From assembly GCA_035351315.1 (NCBI GenBank), contig DAOPVX010000005.1, positions 1-54,590 on the forward strand: a stretch of DNA of 54,590 bases, in the 5' to 3' direction. This document shows, one piece after another, positions 34,274-42,665 of this stretch (its first letter is position 1; each line of letters opens with the position of its first letter). The notes beneath the pieces were generated by a model. That model was not told the DNA's origin. It saw only the letters and a list, made by a program, of their open reading frames with translations, and did not search any database. Both the position numbers and the translations under genes were made by a program. Origin of the DNA: UBA1359 sp029570385 (GTDB taxonomy: Bacteria > Patescibacteriota > Patescibacteriia > Patescibacteriales > Patescibacteriaceae).

Positions 34274-36583
34274 TTACTCGGCGACAAAAGCGTTAGTCCA
34301 AGATGGTAGAGCTGGAGCTGTCTCCGAATTTAATAATTCGCGCCATTTTTCATCAGTTAGCCTGTCCGCCATCGGCCAAGTAAATTCATAATAAGAATAT
34401 ACTCCGCCTTTAGCAATTCTTAATTGGCCATCAATCGGTACCACCACATAAATTTCAAAGATTTTACCGATACCTTCTTCCAAAATTTGACCGTTCGGGT
34501 CGGTGGCCACATCGGCGATAATGGCGGCGGGATTTTGGTCTAAGAAATGTTTTTGTCCTAACTCTTTATACTGAGGCTCGTCTTTATTTATTTCAAGCCA
34601 GAAGTGCTCTAATTGTCCGCCAAATGAACGGATAAGTTCGTATTCATCATCGGTTAATTTTTCATTATTCAATTCTTTTTCCGAGATTGTCTTGAGCGAC
34701 ATTGCCAACTGCTCCATTTTATTTAAATTGTCTTTCATGCTCGTCGTTAGCAATCCTCGCGTTTCTAGTCCTTCTTTGGTCATTCGTAAAAGCGAGGCCA
34801 GACGAGCATAAACATAAGGATTGGGTTCAACATAGCCACGATCGTCTTTTTCTTCAGAACCATCGCCGCCGAGCTCAGCATAAACCTGTTTAGCATAAAG
34901 AATAGTATCGTGTTTTAGCTGCGACCAACTACCTAAAAATGTGTTAAGTTCTTTTCTGACCCAGGCGTTATTTTGCATAAATATTGGGTAGCCACTTGTT
35001 TTTTTATCAAGAAGCGGACGGAGCTGGTGTAGCCAACCCCAATATAAATTTTGCGTCCAATTTTCAGTTGGTAATGCAGCAAGATATGTCTGCATGGTGG
35101 ACATATTTTTCGGATAACAGGCATATTGCGTTTCGCCTTGTGTTTTTAAAATATTCAAGGCCTCGTCAGAGCCCATAGTCGCCGGAATATCCAATCCTTT
35201 TGGCAACATTCTGCCGTTTCTAAACGGAGCATTGGCGCAAGATTCTGCTTTCGGTCCGACCTCTCTAACTACTAATCTTTGAAAAATAGCCGCGTCAATG
35301 GTAAAACGTTGACCCATAAATCTAAATCCCTTGACCTCTTCTTCTCTATCCGGCTGAATGGTCGAGTTTAAAATCGGTATTGAATTTATTTGTGGTGGCT
35401 CCAAGCTTTCTGTTGCCTTGATTAAAGAGGCGAATTTATTGTTATCGCCCGGTATTGATTGAATGGTCATCTTGGCGCCATATACTTGTTCAACTAAATC
35501 TTTAAATTGGTAATAAGTGATATCGTCACTTTTGCCAACAAAGAAATTGACTGGTTCATAAATTTTATTCCAGCTGTTTTGATTATTTTCTTGATTAAGC
35601 GCTAGAGTAATCAGTAGTGCCGATTTTACTTCGTCATTATTTTTCATTCTAAAGGTAAGGCGACCATACCACATCATTGATTTAAAATAGGCCTTCAATT
35701 GTTCGGTTTTGTCATAATGACCTCGGGGAATGTATTGCGAATAATCTTCTTTGAATGCTTCTAATGATTGCTGGCCCTGCGGCGTGTCAATAATCGTGTT
35801 TTGTTCGCTGCCAATATTCATAACAGGCGATTTTTCTATGTCTTGGTGAGCGGCAATCAGCGCTAATTCTTGATTAACTTCGCTAGCGACAATTGATGGA
35901 ATATTTACTGAGGAATCTAATAGTTTACTGCCGACCGCAAAAAAGCCGACATTTCTTTTAGCGGCATTTTCCCATTCTGTTCCTTTTAAGCTATTATATT
36001 GATTTAATGATTCAGCCAGCATATTAGCATTAAGCTGTTTTAATTCAGCCGCTAATTTTTGTTCCTCTAATTGCTTAAGTAAGAAATCAAACATCAAATG
36101 ATAATTGTGAAGCATCGAGTCGGTGGTAATAAAACTCGGTATATAGTCATAGCGATTTGTTTCGTAAAGCGAGAAAAATTCATTATGATAAGATGGCCTC
36201 ACCACAAAAGCGTTTTTAATAAGCAAATTTTTGGCTGCATCAGAAAAAATAAAATCGTTGGCATTAGTAATATTGCTCAGATTGGGGTCAACAGAATAAG
36301 CCGGAACTTTCGGGTTGATATTGACCGGTATGTCCTCGTAGGTGGCGAATTTGGAAGCGAATGCCACGGTGGGTTGGTAAATAGTTTCAAACACTTCCTT
36401 TATGATGTTTTGCTCTGATTTTGGCGATACCAAATAAATAACCAGAGTAACAATAACAACTATGTCTAAAATTCCCAAGATAATCCAAAAAGTTTTTCTA
36501 GGTTTTGGTTTGGATGTAGTTGGTGGTATTGGAGAACCATCAGGACTATCAGGCATTGGTTGATTAAAATTGTGTTTGGCCAT
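34274..36583 (-). CDS. DUF3160 family membrane-anchored protein
   Basis: 769 aa. A 30-residue Pro-rich cytoplasmic start, one membrane segment (about 32-52), then a long extracytoplasmic helical domain. The block YDYIPSFITTDSMLHNYHLMF (parts at 145-165) is the marker I know for DUF3160, a family of unknown function seen in spore-formers, archaea and CPR. Later conserved-looking parts are RFMGQRFTIDAAIFQRLV and WLHQLRPLL. It may act with the CapA-like protein encoded 5 bases downstream. A -10-like TATAAT lies at 36613-36618 on the minus strand, so it may start its own transcript after tRNA-Ala. Confidence 0.85.
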   Translation of the reverse strand: MAKHNFNQPMPDSPDGSPIPPTTSKPKPRKTFWIILGILDIVVIVTLVIYLVSPKSEQNIIKEVFETIYQPTVAFASKFATYEDIPVNINPKVPAYSVDPNLSNITNANDFIFSDAAKNLLIKNAFVVRPSYHNEFFSLYETNRYDYIPSFITTDSMLHNYHLMFDFLLKQLEEQKLAAELKQLNANMLAESLNQYNSLKGTEWENAAKRNVGFFAVGSKLLDSSVNIPSIVASEVNQELALIAAHQDIEKSPVMNIGSEQNTIIDTPQGQQSLEAFKEDYSQYIPRGHYDKTEQLKAYFKSMMWYGRLTFRMKNNDEVKSALLITLALNQENNQNSWNKIYEPVNFFVGKSDDITYYQFKDLVEQVYGAKMTIQSIPGDNNKFASLIKATESLEPPQINSIPILNSTIQPDREEEVKGFRFMGQRFTIDAAIFQRLVVREVGPKAESCANAPFRNGRMLPKGLDIPATMGSDEALNILKTQGETQYACYPKNMSTMQTYLAALPTENWTQNLYWGWLHQLRPLLDKKTSGYPIFMQNNAWVRKELNTFLGSWSQLKHDTILYAKQVYAELGGDGSEEKDDRGYVEPNPYVYARLASLLRMTKEGLETRGLLTTSMKDNLNKMEQLAMSLKTISEKELNNEKLTDDEYELIRSFGGQLEHFWLEINKDEPQYKELGQKHFLDQNPAAIIADVATDPNGQILEEGIGKIFEIYVVVPIDGQLRIAKGGVYSYYEFTWPMADRLTDEKWRELLNSETAPALPSWTNAFVAE

Positions 36584-36750
36584 ATTCTTGGAATTAATTT
36601 TAGATAAATTTAATTATAGTATATTGGCTAGCTTTGAGAGTTTATGGTCGTTCTGATAGTTTGGGGCGACGGTCGTGCTCGCGGCGAATAATTTAATGGG
36701 TTCCCAAGCAGGGGTTGAAAGGGGAGTTTTGTCCATTTTTAAAACAGTGA

Positions 36751-36824
36751 TGGTGGACTTAGCGAGAATCGAACTCGCGTCTCTGCAATGCGAATGCAGT
36801 GTCGTACCACTAGACCATAAGCCC
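36751..36824 (-). tRNA. tRNA-Ala (anticodon CGC)
   Basis: Minus strand, 74 bases. Acceptor GGGCTTA/TAAGTCC includes the G3-U70 pair that identifies tRNA-Ala. Anticodon stem CTGCA/TGCAG surrounds TTCGCAT (anticodon CGC). T-stem GCGAG/CTCGC with TTCGATT, discriminator A, encoded CCA (36751-36753). Confidence 0.95.
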
Positions 36825-36913
36825 TGACTATTATTAGATTTTTAGCGGACACTTACTTAATCGTTATCTAATTCAATACCAATAAAACAATTTTTCGTCA
36901 AGCCGATATTAGG

Positions 36914-38404
36914 TTAAACTCGGTGCTGTTGTCTAAGTTGCTGATCTTCCAGAGAGCGTTCTTCGGCAATAACTGTCTTGGCTCGTTGTCGTAATTCGGC
37001 CAGGTTAAGATTAATCAGCGGTTGAGCCAGTTTTAACAAGACTTCGCGTTCATTAAGTTGAGGATTATTAATAACATCAGCTAAGATAACATCTAGTATA
37101 GCGCCGATTTGCGGCCCAGGTTCTAGGCCGAATTTTTGCATTAAGTCGGTGCCATTGATTTTTAGCATTTTAACTGAAACGGGATCATGACGAACTTTAT
37201 CAAACATATACTCCAGGTGGCGCAATTTGTAGGGCTTGGCTTTCGCTGTGCCGGAACCAAGCCGGTCAGCAATGCGCAAATCAATTAAATCGGCCAGATT
37301 TTGTTCGCCGGTTTTAGCAATGAGGCGACGGACTGAGGCCTCGGTAACTTCGCCGACATTATAATAAAACATGTGATTACGCACTAAATTAACGACGCGG
37401 TTAATCTCTTGGTTGGAAAAGCGCAGCCTCGTCATAATTTTTTGAGTCAATTTGGCGCTGATATATTCATGATTATAAAAAGTAGTTTGTCCATTAATAG
37501 TTTTTTTGGCGCGAGGTTTGCCAACATCATGTAATAAGGCAGCTAAGCGGACCAAATAGTCTTGGCTGGGGCAATGCTTGAGCGATAGCAGGTTGTGATC
37601 AAAAACAGTATAAATATGATGATGATTTTGCGCCACCCCATCGCCTTCTTCCAATTCAGGCAGAATATATTGAAGCAATTTAGTTTCATGCAGTTTTTTA
37701 ATACCTTCATACGGCTGTGGTCCGGCTAGAATTTTAATTAATTCATCACGGATACGTTCGTTAGCAATGAATTTAATACTGCCGGCTAACTTAATCATCG
37801 CTCGTTCGGTTTTAGGTTCAATAATAAAATTAAAGCGGTTGCTAAAGCGCACAGCCCGTAATAAGCGCAGAGCATCTTCTTTAAAACGATCAGCCGGTTC
37901 GCCGACTGTGCGGATAATTCCTTGTTGCAGATCTTTTTGTCCGCCGTAATAATCGATAATGTCGCCATTTTGATTCATAGCCATTGCATTGATAGTAAAA
38001 TCGCGACGGCTCAAATCATTTTCCAATTTATCTTCAAAAATTATCTCACTAGGGTGGCGATGATCATCGTAGTCAGATTCACTGCGATAAGTAGTGATTT
38101 CTAAAACTTCAGTGCTATCAGTTAAATAAATCGGCCAGATAACAGTGCCAAAACTATTTTTATATTTGCTGTCCGGCAAGGCGGCCAGAATATCAGTTGG
38201 TCGGGCATTAGTAGTAATATCCCAATCTTTAGGCTGGTGGCCCATTAATAAATCACGAACACAGCCACCGACAATAAAGGCCTCAAAACCGGCCTGCTGT
38301 AGGATTATTAATGCTTGTTGTACGAAATCAGGCAGTGAAGATAAGCATTGTTTACCGGCTTGATTGCTTTTGCTAGTTTGTGGAAGAGAGTCGGGTTTAG
38401 TCAT
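36914..38404 (-). CDS. cca: CCA tRNA nucleotidyltransferase with HD domain
   Basis: 496 aa. Class II nucleotidyltransferase: FIVGGCVRDLL (about 43-53) and the catalytic D60-x-D62 in PKDWDITT, then the RRDFTINAMA motif, and the EDALRLLRAVRFSNRF neck. An HD phosphohydrolase domain follows (LLHDVGKPR). It adds or repairs the 3' CCA of tRNAs, which is needed here because tRNA-Val lacks an encoded CCA. The domain layout also fits poly(A) polymerase, but the gene context and motifs favour Cca. Its first 8 bases overlap the end of the upstream gene. Confidence 0.93.
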   Translation of the reverse strand: MTKPDSLPQTSKSNQAGKQCLSSLPDFVQQALIILQQAGFEAFIVGGCVRDLLMGHQPKDWDITTNARPTDILAALPDSKYKNSFGTVIWPIYLTDSTEVLEITTYRSESDYDDHRHPSEIIFEDKLENDLSRRDFTINAMAMNQNGDIIDYYGGQKDLQQGIIRTVGEPADRFKEDALRLLRAVRFSNRFNFIIEPKTERAMIKLAGSIKFIANERIRDELIKILAGPQPYEGIKKLHETKLLQYILPELEEGDGVAQNHHHIYTVFDHNLLSLKHCPSQDYLVRLAALLHDVGKPRAKKTINGQTTFYNHEYISAKLTQKIMTRLRFSNQEINRVVNLVRNHMFYYNVGEVTEASVRRLIAKTGEQNLADLIDLRIADRLGSGTAKAKPYKLRHLEYMFDKVRHDPVSVKMLKINGTDLMQKFGLEPGPQIGAILDVILADVINNPQLNEREVLLKLAQPLINLNLAELRQRAKTVIAEERSLEDQQLRQQHRV

Positions 38405-39896
38405 TGCTTTGGCTAAGTTGGAGACTATTTAATAATTGATTATAGCGGGCCACCGTTTGATTGAATTGTTCAATTAATTGATTGTAATATTGACGGAATT
38501 GTTCATAAGCTTGAACAGCTTGGTTATAGATGGGGACCAGTTGGTTATATTGGTTAATTTGGTTGCTATTGCGGTATTGTTCCAGTTGCTGCTGCTGTTG
38601 TTGTAATTCGGTTTGCCGGCGGCTTAATTCAACTTGTTGTTGGTTAATGATTTGTCGCGATTGGTCGCTGGCGATTTTTTGTTCACTAATTTGGCTAAGA
38701 GTTGCTTGCAGGTTGCTTAGCCCGCCATAATTTTTGCCGGCGGTTGCTTGATAGATAAGGGGTTCTGCTAGATTACCACTTGGTTGCCAACTTGGCAATG
38801 TAACTGAGCTACTGCTGGCGGCCTGGCCGTTAATACTGCTGGGTAGCAAGCCGATATGATAAAATTGGGTAGTTTCTATATAGCAATAGCCAGTGGAATA
38901 ATTAGCAGCCTGCTGAGGACAGGCGATACCAACAGCCATATGATTAGCTTCAGGATAAGACAATAAGGCCACGCCATAGCCAAGCTTACGAAAAATTAAC
39001 CAGGCCAATAGGGCTTTATCAGTACAAACGCCTCGATTTAAATAGAGGGTTTCATAAGGGTAATTGGGTGTGATTTGATTATTTGGTTGTTGGATTAAAT
39101 CGCTGCGGTTTTGGTCGTAAGGAATAGATTGAATAAAAGCGGCCGCTAGCTCAGCCGTTTGGTCGGCAGTTAATTGGTTGGTCGTTGCTTGTTTTTGTAA
39201 TTGTTCAGTGATTTGGCGAATAATATTATCTTGTGAAGCATTGTTTAAAAACTGACCATAATATTGATTACGCCAATTACTAGGTAAATTGTCGCCAGTG
39301 TAAGTAAAAACTTTGGATTGTTGCCGGTAGTAGTCATATAACTTAGTTGACAAGTCTAGTTGGATAGAATAATCTCGGCCAGCATAGCGCCAGCGCCAAA
39401 GTTTGGTGTTTGGATTGTTAGTTTTAGCTGCTGTATTGATTATGCCAGTAGGAATAGGATCAATATGTTCATTAGTAGCGCCGACGGCCGTTTCTTTCAT
39501 AATGCGAAAAGCATCGGCCGGCCGACCTAGATAGTAGAGCTTCCGTTGACTGGGTTCAAAGTAATAAGCCTTGCCCTGATCTTGCGGTTTTAACAAGATG
39601 TGGCCAGACAATCTTTTGACCTTGGCTGAAGCTAGCCGCTTATTCTCTAAGAGAGAAAAGTCAGCATTGCTGATACCGATGGCTAAACCGCGCATAATGC
39701 GAAAAGCATCGGCCGGCCGACCCAGATAGTATTTTTTTTCATCAGTCGGGTTGATATACCAAGCCTCGCCATGCCCTTCAACGGCTAATAAAATTTTGCC
39801 GGCAAAGGGGCTGGCAGCGCTAGCGGGCGATATTACAAAATAGACGGACAAGATAGCAGACAAAATAATTCCACCACTGATTATTATTTTACGCAT
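38397..39896 (-). CDS. Secreted transglutaminase-like protein with two YYLGRPADAF repeats and a coiled coil
   Basis: 499 aa. A signal peptide (residues 1-28, SPASAASP) is followed by two repeats of about 48 residues (33-80 and 98-145), each ending YYLGRPADAFRIM. This repeat type is frequent in secreted CPR proteins. A transglutaminase-like protease core follows: RGVCTDKALLAWL with Cys near 289 and NHMAVGI with His near 318. The last 95 residues form a Gln-rich coiled coil. It could cut or cross-link surface peptides, but the substrate is unknown. The two repeats are nearly identical at the DNA level (see findings). It is coupled to cca by an 8-base overlap. Confidence 0.8.
   Translation of the reverse strand: MRKIIISGGIILSAILSVYFVISPASAASPFAGKILLAVEGHGEAWYINPTDEKKYYLGRPADAFRIMRGLAIGISNADFSLLENKRLASAKVKRLSGHILLKPQDQGKAYYFEPSQRKLYYLGRPADAFRIMKETAVGATNEHIDPIPTGIINTAAKTNNPNTKLWRWRYAGRDYSIQLDLSTKLYDYYRQQSKVFTYTGDNLPSNWRNQYYGQFLNNASQDNIIRQITEQLQKQATTNQLTADQTAELAAAFIQSIPYDQNRSDLIQQPNNQITPNYPYETLYLNRGVCTDKALLAWLIFRKLGYGVALLSYPEANHMAVGIACPQQAANYSTGYCYIETTQFYHIGLLPSSINGQAASSSSVTLPSWQPSGNLAEPLIYQATAGKNYGGLSNLQATLSQISEQKIASDQSRQIINQQQVELSRRQTELQQQQQQLEQYRNSNQINQYNQLVPIYNQAVQAYEQFRQYYNQLIEQFNQTVARYNQLLNSLQLSQSND
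39498..39536 (-). repeat. 39-bp intragenic repeat, copy 2
   Basis: The same 39 bases as 39693-39731 with a single T/C difference. It encodes the YYLGRPADAFRIM part of the second protein repeat. Confidence 0.9.
39693..39731 (-). repeat. 39-bp intragenic repeat, copy 1
   Basis: Direct-repeat partner of 39498-39536 (38 of 39 bases equal). It encodes YYLGRPADAFRIM of the first protein repeat. Confidence 0.9.
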
Positions 39897-39909
39897 AAGT
39901 CAAAAGATG

Positions 39910-39926
39910 TTATGTTAATAACATAA
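39910..39926. promoter_or_regulatory. Operator-like dyad
   Basis: A perfect inverted repeat TTATGTT-AAT-AACATAA directly at the expected start of transcription of the minus-strand promoter 39926-39954 and upstream of the plus-strand gene at 39975. Confidence 0.4.
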
Positions 39927-39954
39927 TTATAGCCGATTTTTAGCTAAAGGTGAA
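39926..39954 (-). promoter_or_regulatory. Promoter for the transglutaminase-like gene and cca
   Basis: Minus strand: TTCACC (39949-39954), a 17-base spacer, and consensus TATAAT (39926-39931). Confidence 0.5.
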
Positions 39955-39974
39955 TTTATTTTTAATAATAATTT

Positions 39975-40265
39975 ATGGTTAACCAGCCGACAGCCCAGGA
40001 TTTAGTTGCTTGGCGTTCCATGATTGCCAATCGGCAGAAATGGCAATTAATGGTCAAAGTGACGGCTAATTGTCCCCACTGCGGTTGGCGGGGCCAATTA
40101 GCGGATGGTCGTTGGAAAATAGGCTTAAATGAGCCGGCGGTGGATAATCGCGCTAATCAGGCTTTGCTAGTCTGGCTTTCCAAAGAGTTAAATTGTCCGG
40201 TTAGCCGTTTGGCGATTAGCCATGGCCGGACCAGCGGTTTTAAAACTATTGTTGCCATTAATTAA
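39975..40265 (+). CDS. DUF167/YggU family protein
   Basis: 96 aa. The C-terminal half (WKIGLNEPAVDNRANQALL, then LAISHGRTSGFKTIVA) matches the DUF167/YggU fold, including the NRAN and K residues usual in the family. The N-terminal part has a CPHCGW segment where the family normally has PNA-type residues; with only two Cys it cannot form a full zinc site alone. Function is unknown. It is 3 bases before queH and begins the long plus-strand run. Confidence 0.8.
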   Translation: MVNQPTAQDLVAWRSMIANRQKWQLMVKVTANCPHCGWRGQLADGRWKIGLNEPAVDNRANQALLVWLSKELNCPVSRLAISHGRTSGFKTIVAIN

Positions 40266-40268
40266 ATT

Positions 40269-40814
40269 ATGACTAAAAAACATAAACCAAAATTATTGTT
40301 GCATATTTGCTGTGGACCGTGCGCCACAGTAGCCGCCAATAGATTAATGGAAGATTATCAGGTAGTGTTGCTTTTTTATAATCCCAATATTGAGCCGATA
40401 GCCGAATGGCAAGAAAGGCTAGCAGCAGCTCAGAAATTGGCACAGATTTACGGATTATCTCTGATTGTTGATGATACTGATTTTGAAGATTGGCAAACAA
40501 TGGCTAAACCGTTAGCTATTGAACCCGAGCGCGGTCGTCGTTGTCAGTTATGCTACGAATGGCGATTACGCCGGACGGCTCAGTTAGCCGATCAAGAGAG
40601 CTGCGCTTATTTTGCTACTAGTCTTACGGTCAGCCCCTATAAAGATCGGGAGGCAATCAATAAAATTGGTTTAATCGCCGCCGGGGTGACTAGAGCTAAT
40701 TATTTACCAACCGATTTTCAGCAAGCCGACGGCTATCGGCAGTCAATTAAGTTATCCAAACAGTATGGATTATATCGGCAAAAATATTGCGGCTGTCGTT
40801 TTAGCCGTCAGTAG
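40269..40814 (+). CDS. queH: Epoxyqueuosine reductase QueH
   Basis: 181 aa. It reduces epoxyqueuosine in tRNA to queuosine. The conserved cysteines are visible: C14, C15 and C18 in HICCGPC, C92 and C95 in CQLC, and C174 and C176 in KYCGCRF. These hold an iron-sulphur cluster and a second metal. It is the non-B12 alternative to QueG. With QueA (22337) the organism can finish queuosine from preQ1-tRNA; tgt and the earlier steps are not in the window. Confidence 0.93.
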   Translation: MTKKHKPKLLLHICCGPCATVAANRLMEDYQVVLLFYNPNIEPIAEWQERLAAAQKLAQIYGLSLIVDDTDFEDWQTMAKPLAIEPERGRRCQLCYEWRLRRTAQLADQESCAYFATSLTVSPYKDREAINKIGLIAAGVTRANYLPTDFQQADGYRQSIKLSKQYGLYRQKYCGCRFSRQ

Positions 40815-40831
40815 TCTTTTCTGTCTTGCCG

Positions 40832-40840
40832 TGCTATAAT
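40832..40840 (+). promoter_or_regulatory. Extended -10 element for the pilT run
   Basis: TGCTATAAT: consensus -10 at 40835-40840 with TG one base upstream. The -35 is weak. Transcription would start near 40847, which rules out a TTG start at 40826 for the next gene. Confidence 0.55.
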
Positions 40841-40858
40841 AAGCCCAAAGTTACTATT

Positions 40859-41902
40859 ATGGATTTAAAAATTTATTTTGAGCAGGCAATTGCCCGTCGA
40901 GCCTCTGATGTCCATTTGGTTGGCGGCAGTTGTCCATATTTACGAATTGACGGACAATTAATTAAAATTAGCGATGAGATAATTGACGCTGATCAACTCG
41001 CCAAGGCAGTTAAGGGATTTCTAGATGAACGGTTGATTGAAAAGTTAGAAGACAATAAAGAACTGGACATATCGCAGGCAATCGCTGGTGGCCACTTTAG
41101 AATTAATCTTCATTATCAACGAGGGGTTATTGGTTTAACCGCTCGTTTAATCTCTAGTGATATTCCTAATCCAGAAGATATTGGTTTAGATAAGAATTTA
41201 CAACGATTAGCTTTTTTGAATGATGGTTTAGTTTTAGTAGTTGGCGCGTGCGGTTCTGGCAAGTCAACGACCCTTGCCAGCCTGTTGGGCATTGTTAATC
41301 GTGAGCGGCAGGGGAAAATTGTGACTATTGAGGAACCGATTGAATATATTTTTAAAAATGAGCGCTGTTTGATAGAACAACGGGAAATCGGTATTGATAC
41401 TAATGATTTTGCGGTTGCTCTTAAATATGTTTTGCGGCAAGATCCTAATGTCATCATGGTCGGCGAGATGCGTGATAACGAAACAATGGAGGCGGCGCTG
41501 ACTGCGGCGGAAACCGGCCACTTAGTTTTTTCTACTTTGCATACCAGCACGGCGGTCGAGGCGTTATCCAGAATTGTTAGTTCCTTTCCAGCTTATCAAC
41601 AAGGCCAAATTGCCACCAAATTATCATTATGCTTGAGGGCGGTTATTTCTCAACGTTTATTGCCAGCTACGGCTGGGGGGCGAGTGGCTGTCCGGGAAAT
41701 TATGTTTAATACTCCGGCCATTGCCAATCTTTTACGCAGTCAGAAATTAGAGCAGATCCCCTCAATTATTCAAACTTCGTCACGTGAAGGCATGATTTCT
41801 TTTAATCGGGCAGTTGAACAATTATTAATGACTAAACAGATATCGCCAGAAGTGGCCAGAGCTTATCAGCGTGGCGATTCGGGGGCTTCTTATTGGCGTT
41901 AA
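40859..41902 (+). CDS. pilT: Type IV pilus retraction ATPase PilT-like
   Basis: 347 aa from the ATG at 40859. N-terminal PAS-like domain (1-100, ASDVHLVGGSCPYLRIDG), then the motor: Walker A GACGSGKS (129-136, where GPTGSGKS is usual), the Asp box VTIEEPIEY, Walker B VIMVGEMRD (198-206), and the His box ETGHLVFSTLHT (218-229). The closest relatives are PilT/PilU. It depolymerises pili for twitching, attachment or DNA uptake. No pilin or other pilus gene is in the window. There are 19 bases to the next start. Confidence 0.92.
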   Translation: MDLKIYFEQAIARRASDVHLVGGSCPYLRIDGQLIKISDEIIDADQLAKAVKGFLDERLIEKLEDNKELDISQAIAGGHFRINLHYQRGVIGLTARLISSDIPNPEDIGLDKNLQRLAFLNDGLVLVVGACGSGKSTTLASLLGIVNRERQGKIVTIEEPIEYIFKNERCLIEQREIGIDTNDFAVALKYVLRQDPNVIMVGEMRDNETMEAALTAAETGHLVFSTLHTSTAVEALSRIVSSFPAYQQGQIATKLSLCLRAVISQRLLPATAGGRVAVREIMFNTPAIANLLRSQKLEQIPSIIQTSSREGMISFNRAVEQLLMTKQISPEVARAYQRGDSGASYWR

Positions 41903-41921
41903 TTTAATTAAGACAATATTT

Positions 41922-42656
41922 ATGTGGATTATTTTCTTGGTTATTATTGTGGCTTTGCTTTTAGCCAGTTTGCGTCAGATTAATCAGTATCAGCGCGGCG
42001 TGCTTTTTACTATGGGTCGCTTTAGCCAGATTATGGAGCCAGGCTGGCGTTTGGTTATTCCGGTTTTTCAGAGTTTTCAAAAAGTGGATATGCGGGTTAA
42101 GGCTGTTGACGTGCCTGATCAACGAGCCATTACCAAAGACAATGTGTCAGTTACAGTTAATGCCGTTTTGTACTATAAGGTTTTTGATGCCGCCAAGGCA
42201 GTGATTGAAGTGGAGAATTTTTATTATGCCATTTCGCAGTATGCTCAAACAACAATGCGTAATATTGTTGGCGAAGTTACTTTAGACGAATTATTAACCA
42301 ACCGAGAGAAGATTGCCGATCGAATTAGGGAAATTGTTGATGTAGAGACTGATGCTTGGGGATTGAAAGTTAATAATGTTGAGCTTAAAGATGTCAGTTT
42401 GCCACCAACGATGGAAAGAACTATTGCTAAACAAGCAGAGGCGGAAAGAGAAAAGCGTGCAGTGATTATTAATTCCGAAGGCGAAATGGCGGCAGCAGAA
42501 AATGTCGCCAAGGCAGCACAGATCTTGTCGGCGATTCCTGGGGCGCTGCATTTAAGAACACTGCAATCTATTAACGATATTTCTTCCGATCAATCTAATA
42601 CCATAGTTTTTGCTGTTCCGGTTGAAGCTTTGCGGGCGCTGGATGGTTTTAAATAA
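41922..42656 (+). CDS. Slipin/stomatin-like SPFH (band 7) protein
   Basis: 244 aa from the ATG at 41922; an earlier in-frame start overlaps pilT. One N-terminal membrane hairpin/segment (about 1-17), then the SPFH domain with INQYQRGVLFTMGRF and KVDMRVKAVDVPDQ, and the family block LDELLTNREKIADRIREIVD, with the helical tail AEREKRAVIINSEGE. These proteins form ring-like membrane scaffolds. The usual partner, an NfeD protein, is not present, so the partner may be the membrane protein at 42666 or another. Confidence 0.92.
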   Translation: MWIIFLVIIVALLLASLRQINQYQRGVLFTMGRFSQIMEPGWRLVIPVFQSFQKVDMRVKAVDVPDQRAITKDNVSVTVNAVLYYKVFDAAKAVIEVENFYYAISQYAQTTMRNIVGEVTLDELLTNREKIADRIREIVDVETDAWGLKVNNVELKDVSLPPTMERTIAKQAEAEREKRAVIINSEGEMAAAENVAKAAQILSAIPGALHLRTLQSINDISSDQSNTIVFAVPVEALRALDGFK

Positions 42657-42665
42657 AAAATAAAG

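Noticed and set aside
39975..40060. CPHCGW as a zinc finger in the YggU-like protein
   Set aside because: Only one Cys pair is present and it falls at a position that is variable in the family, so a complete zinc site is not supported.
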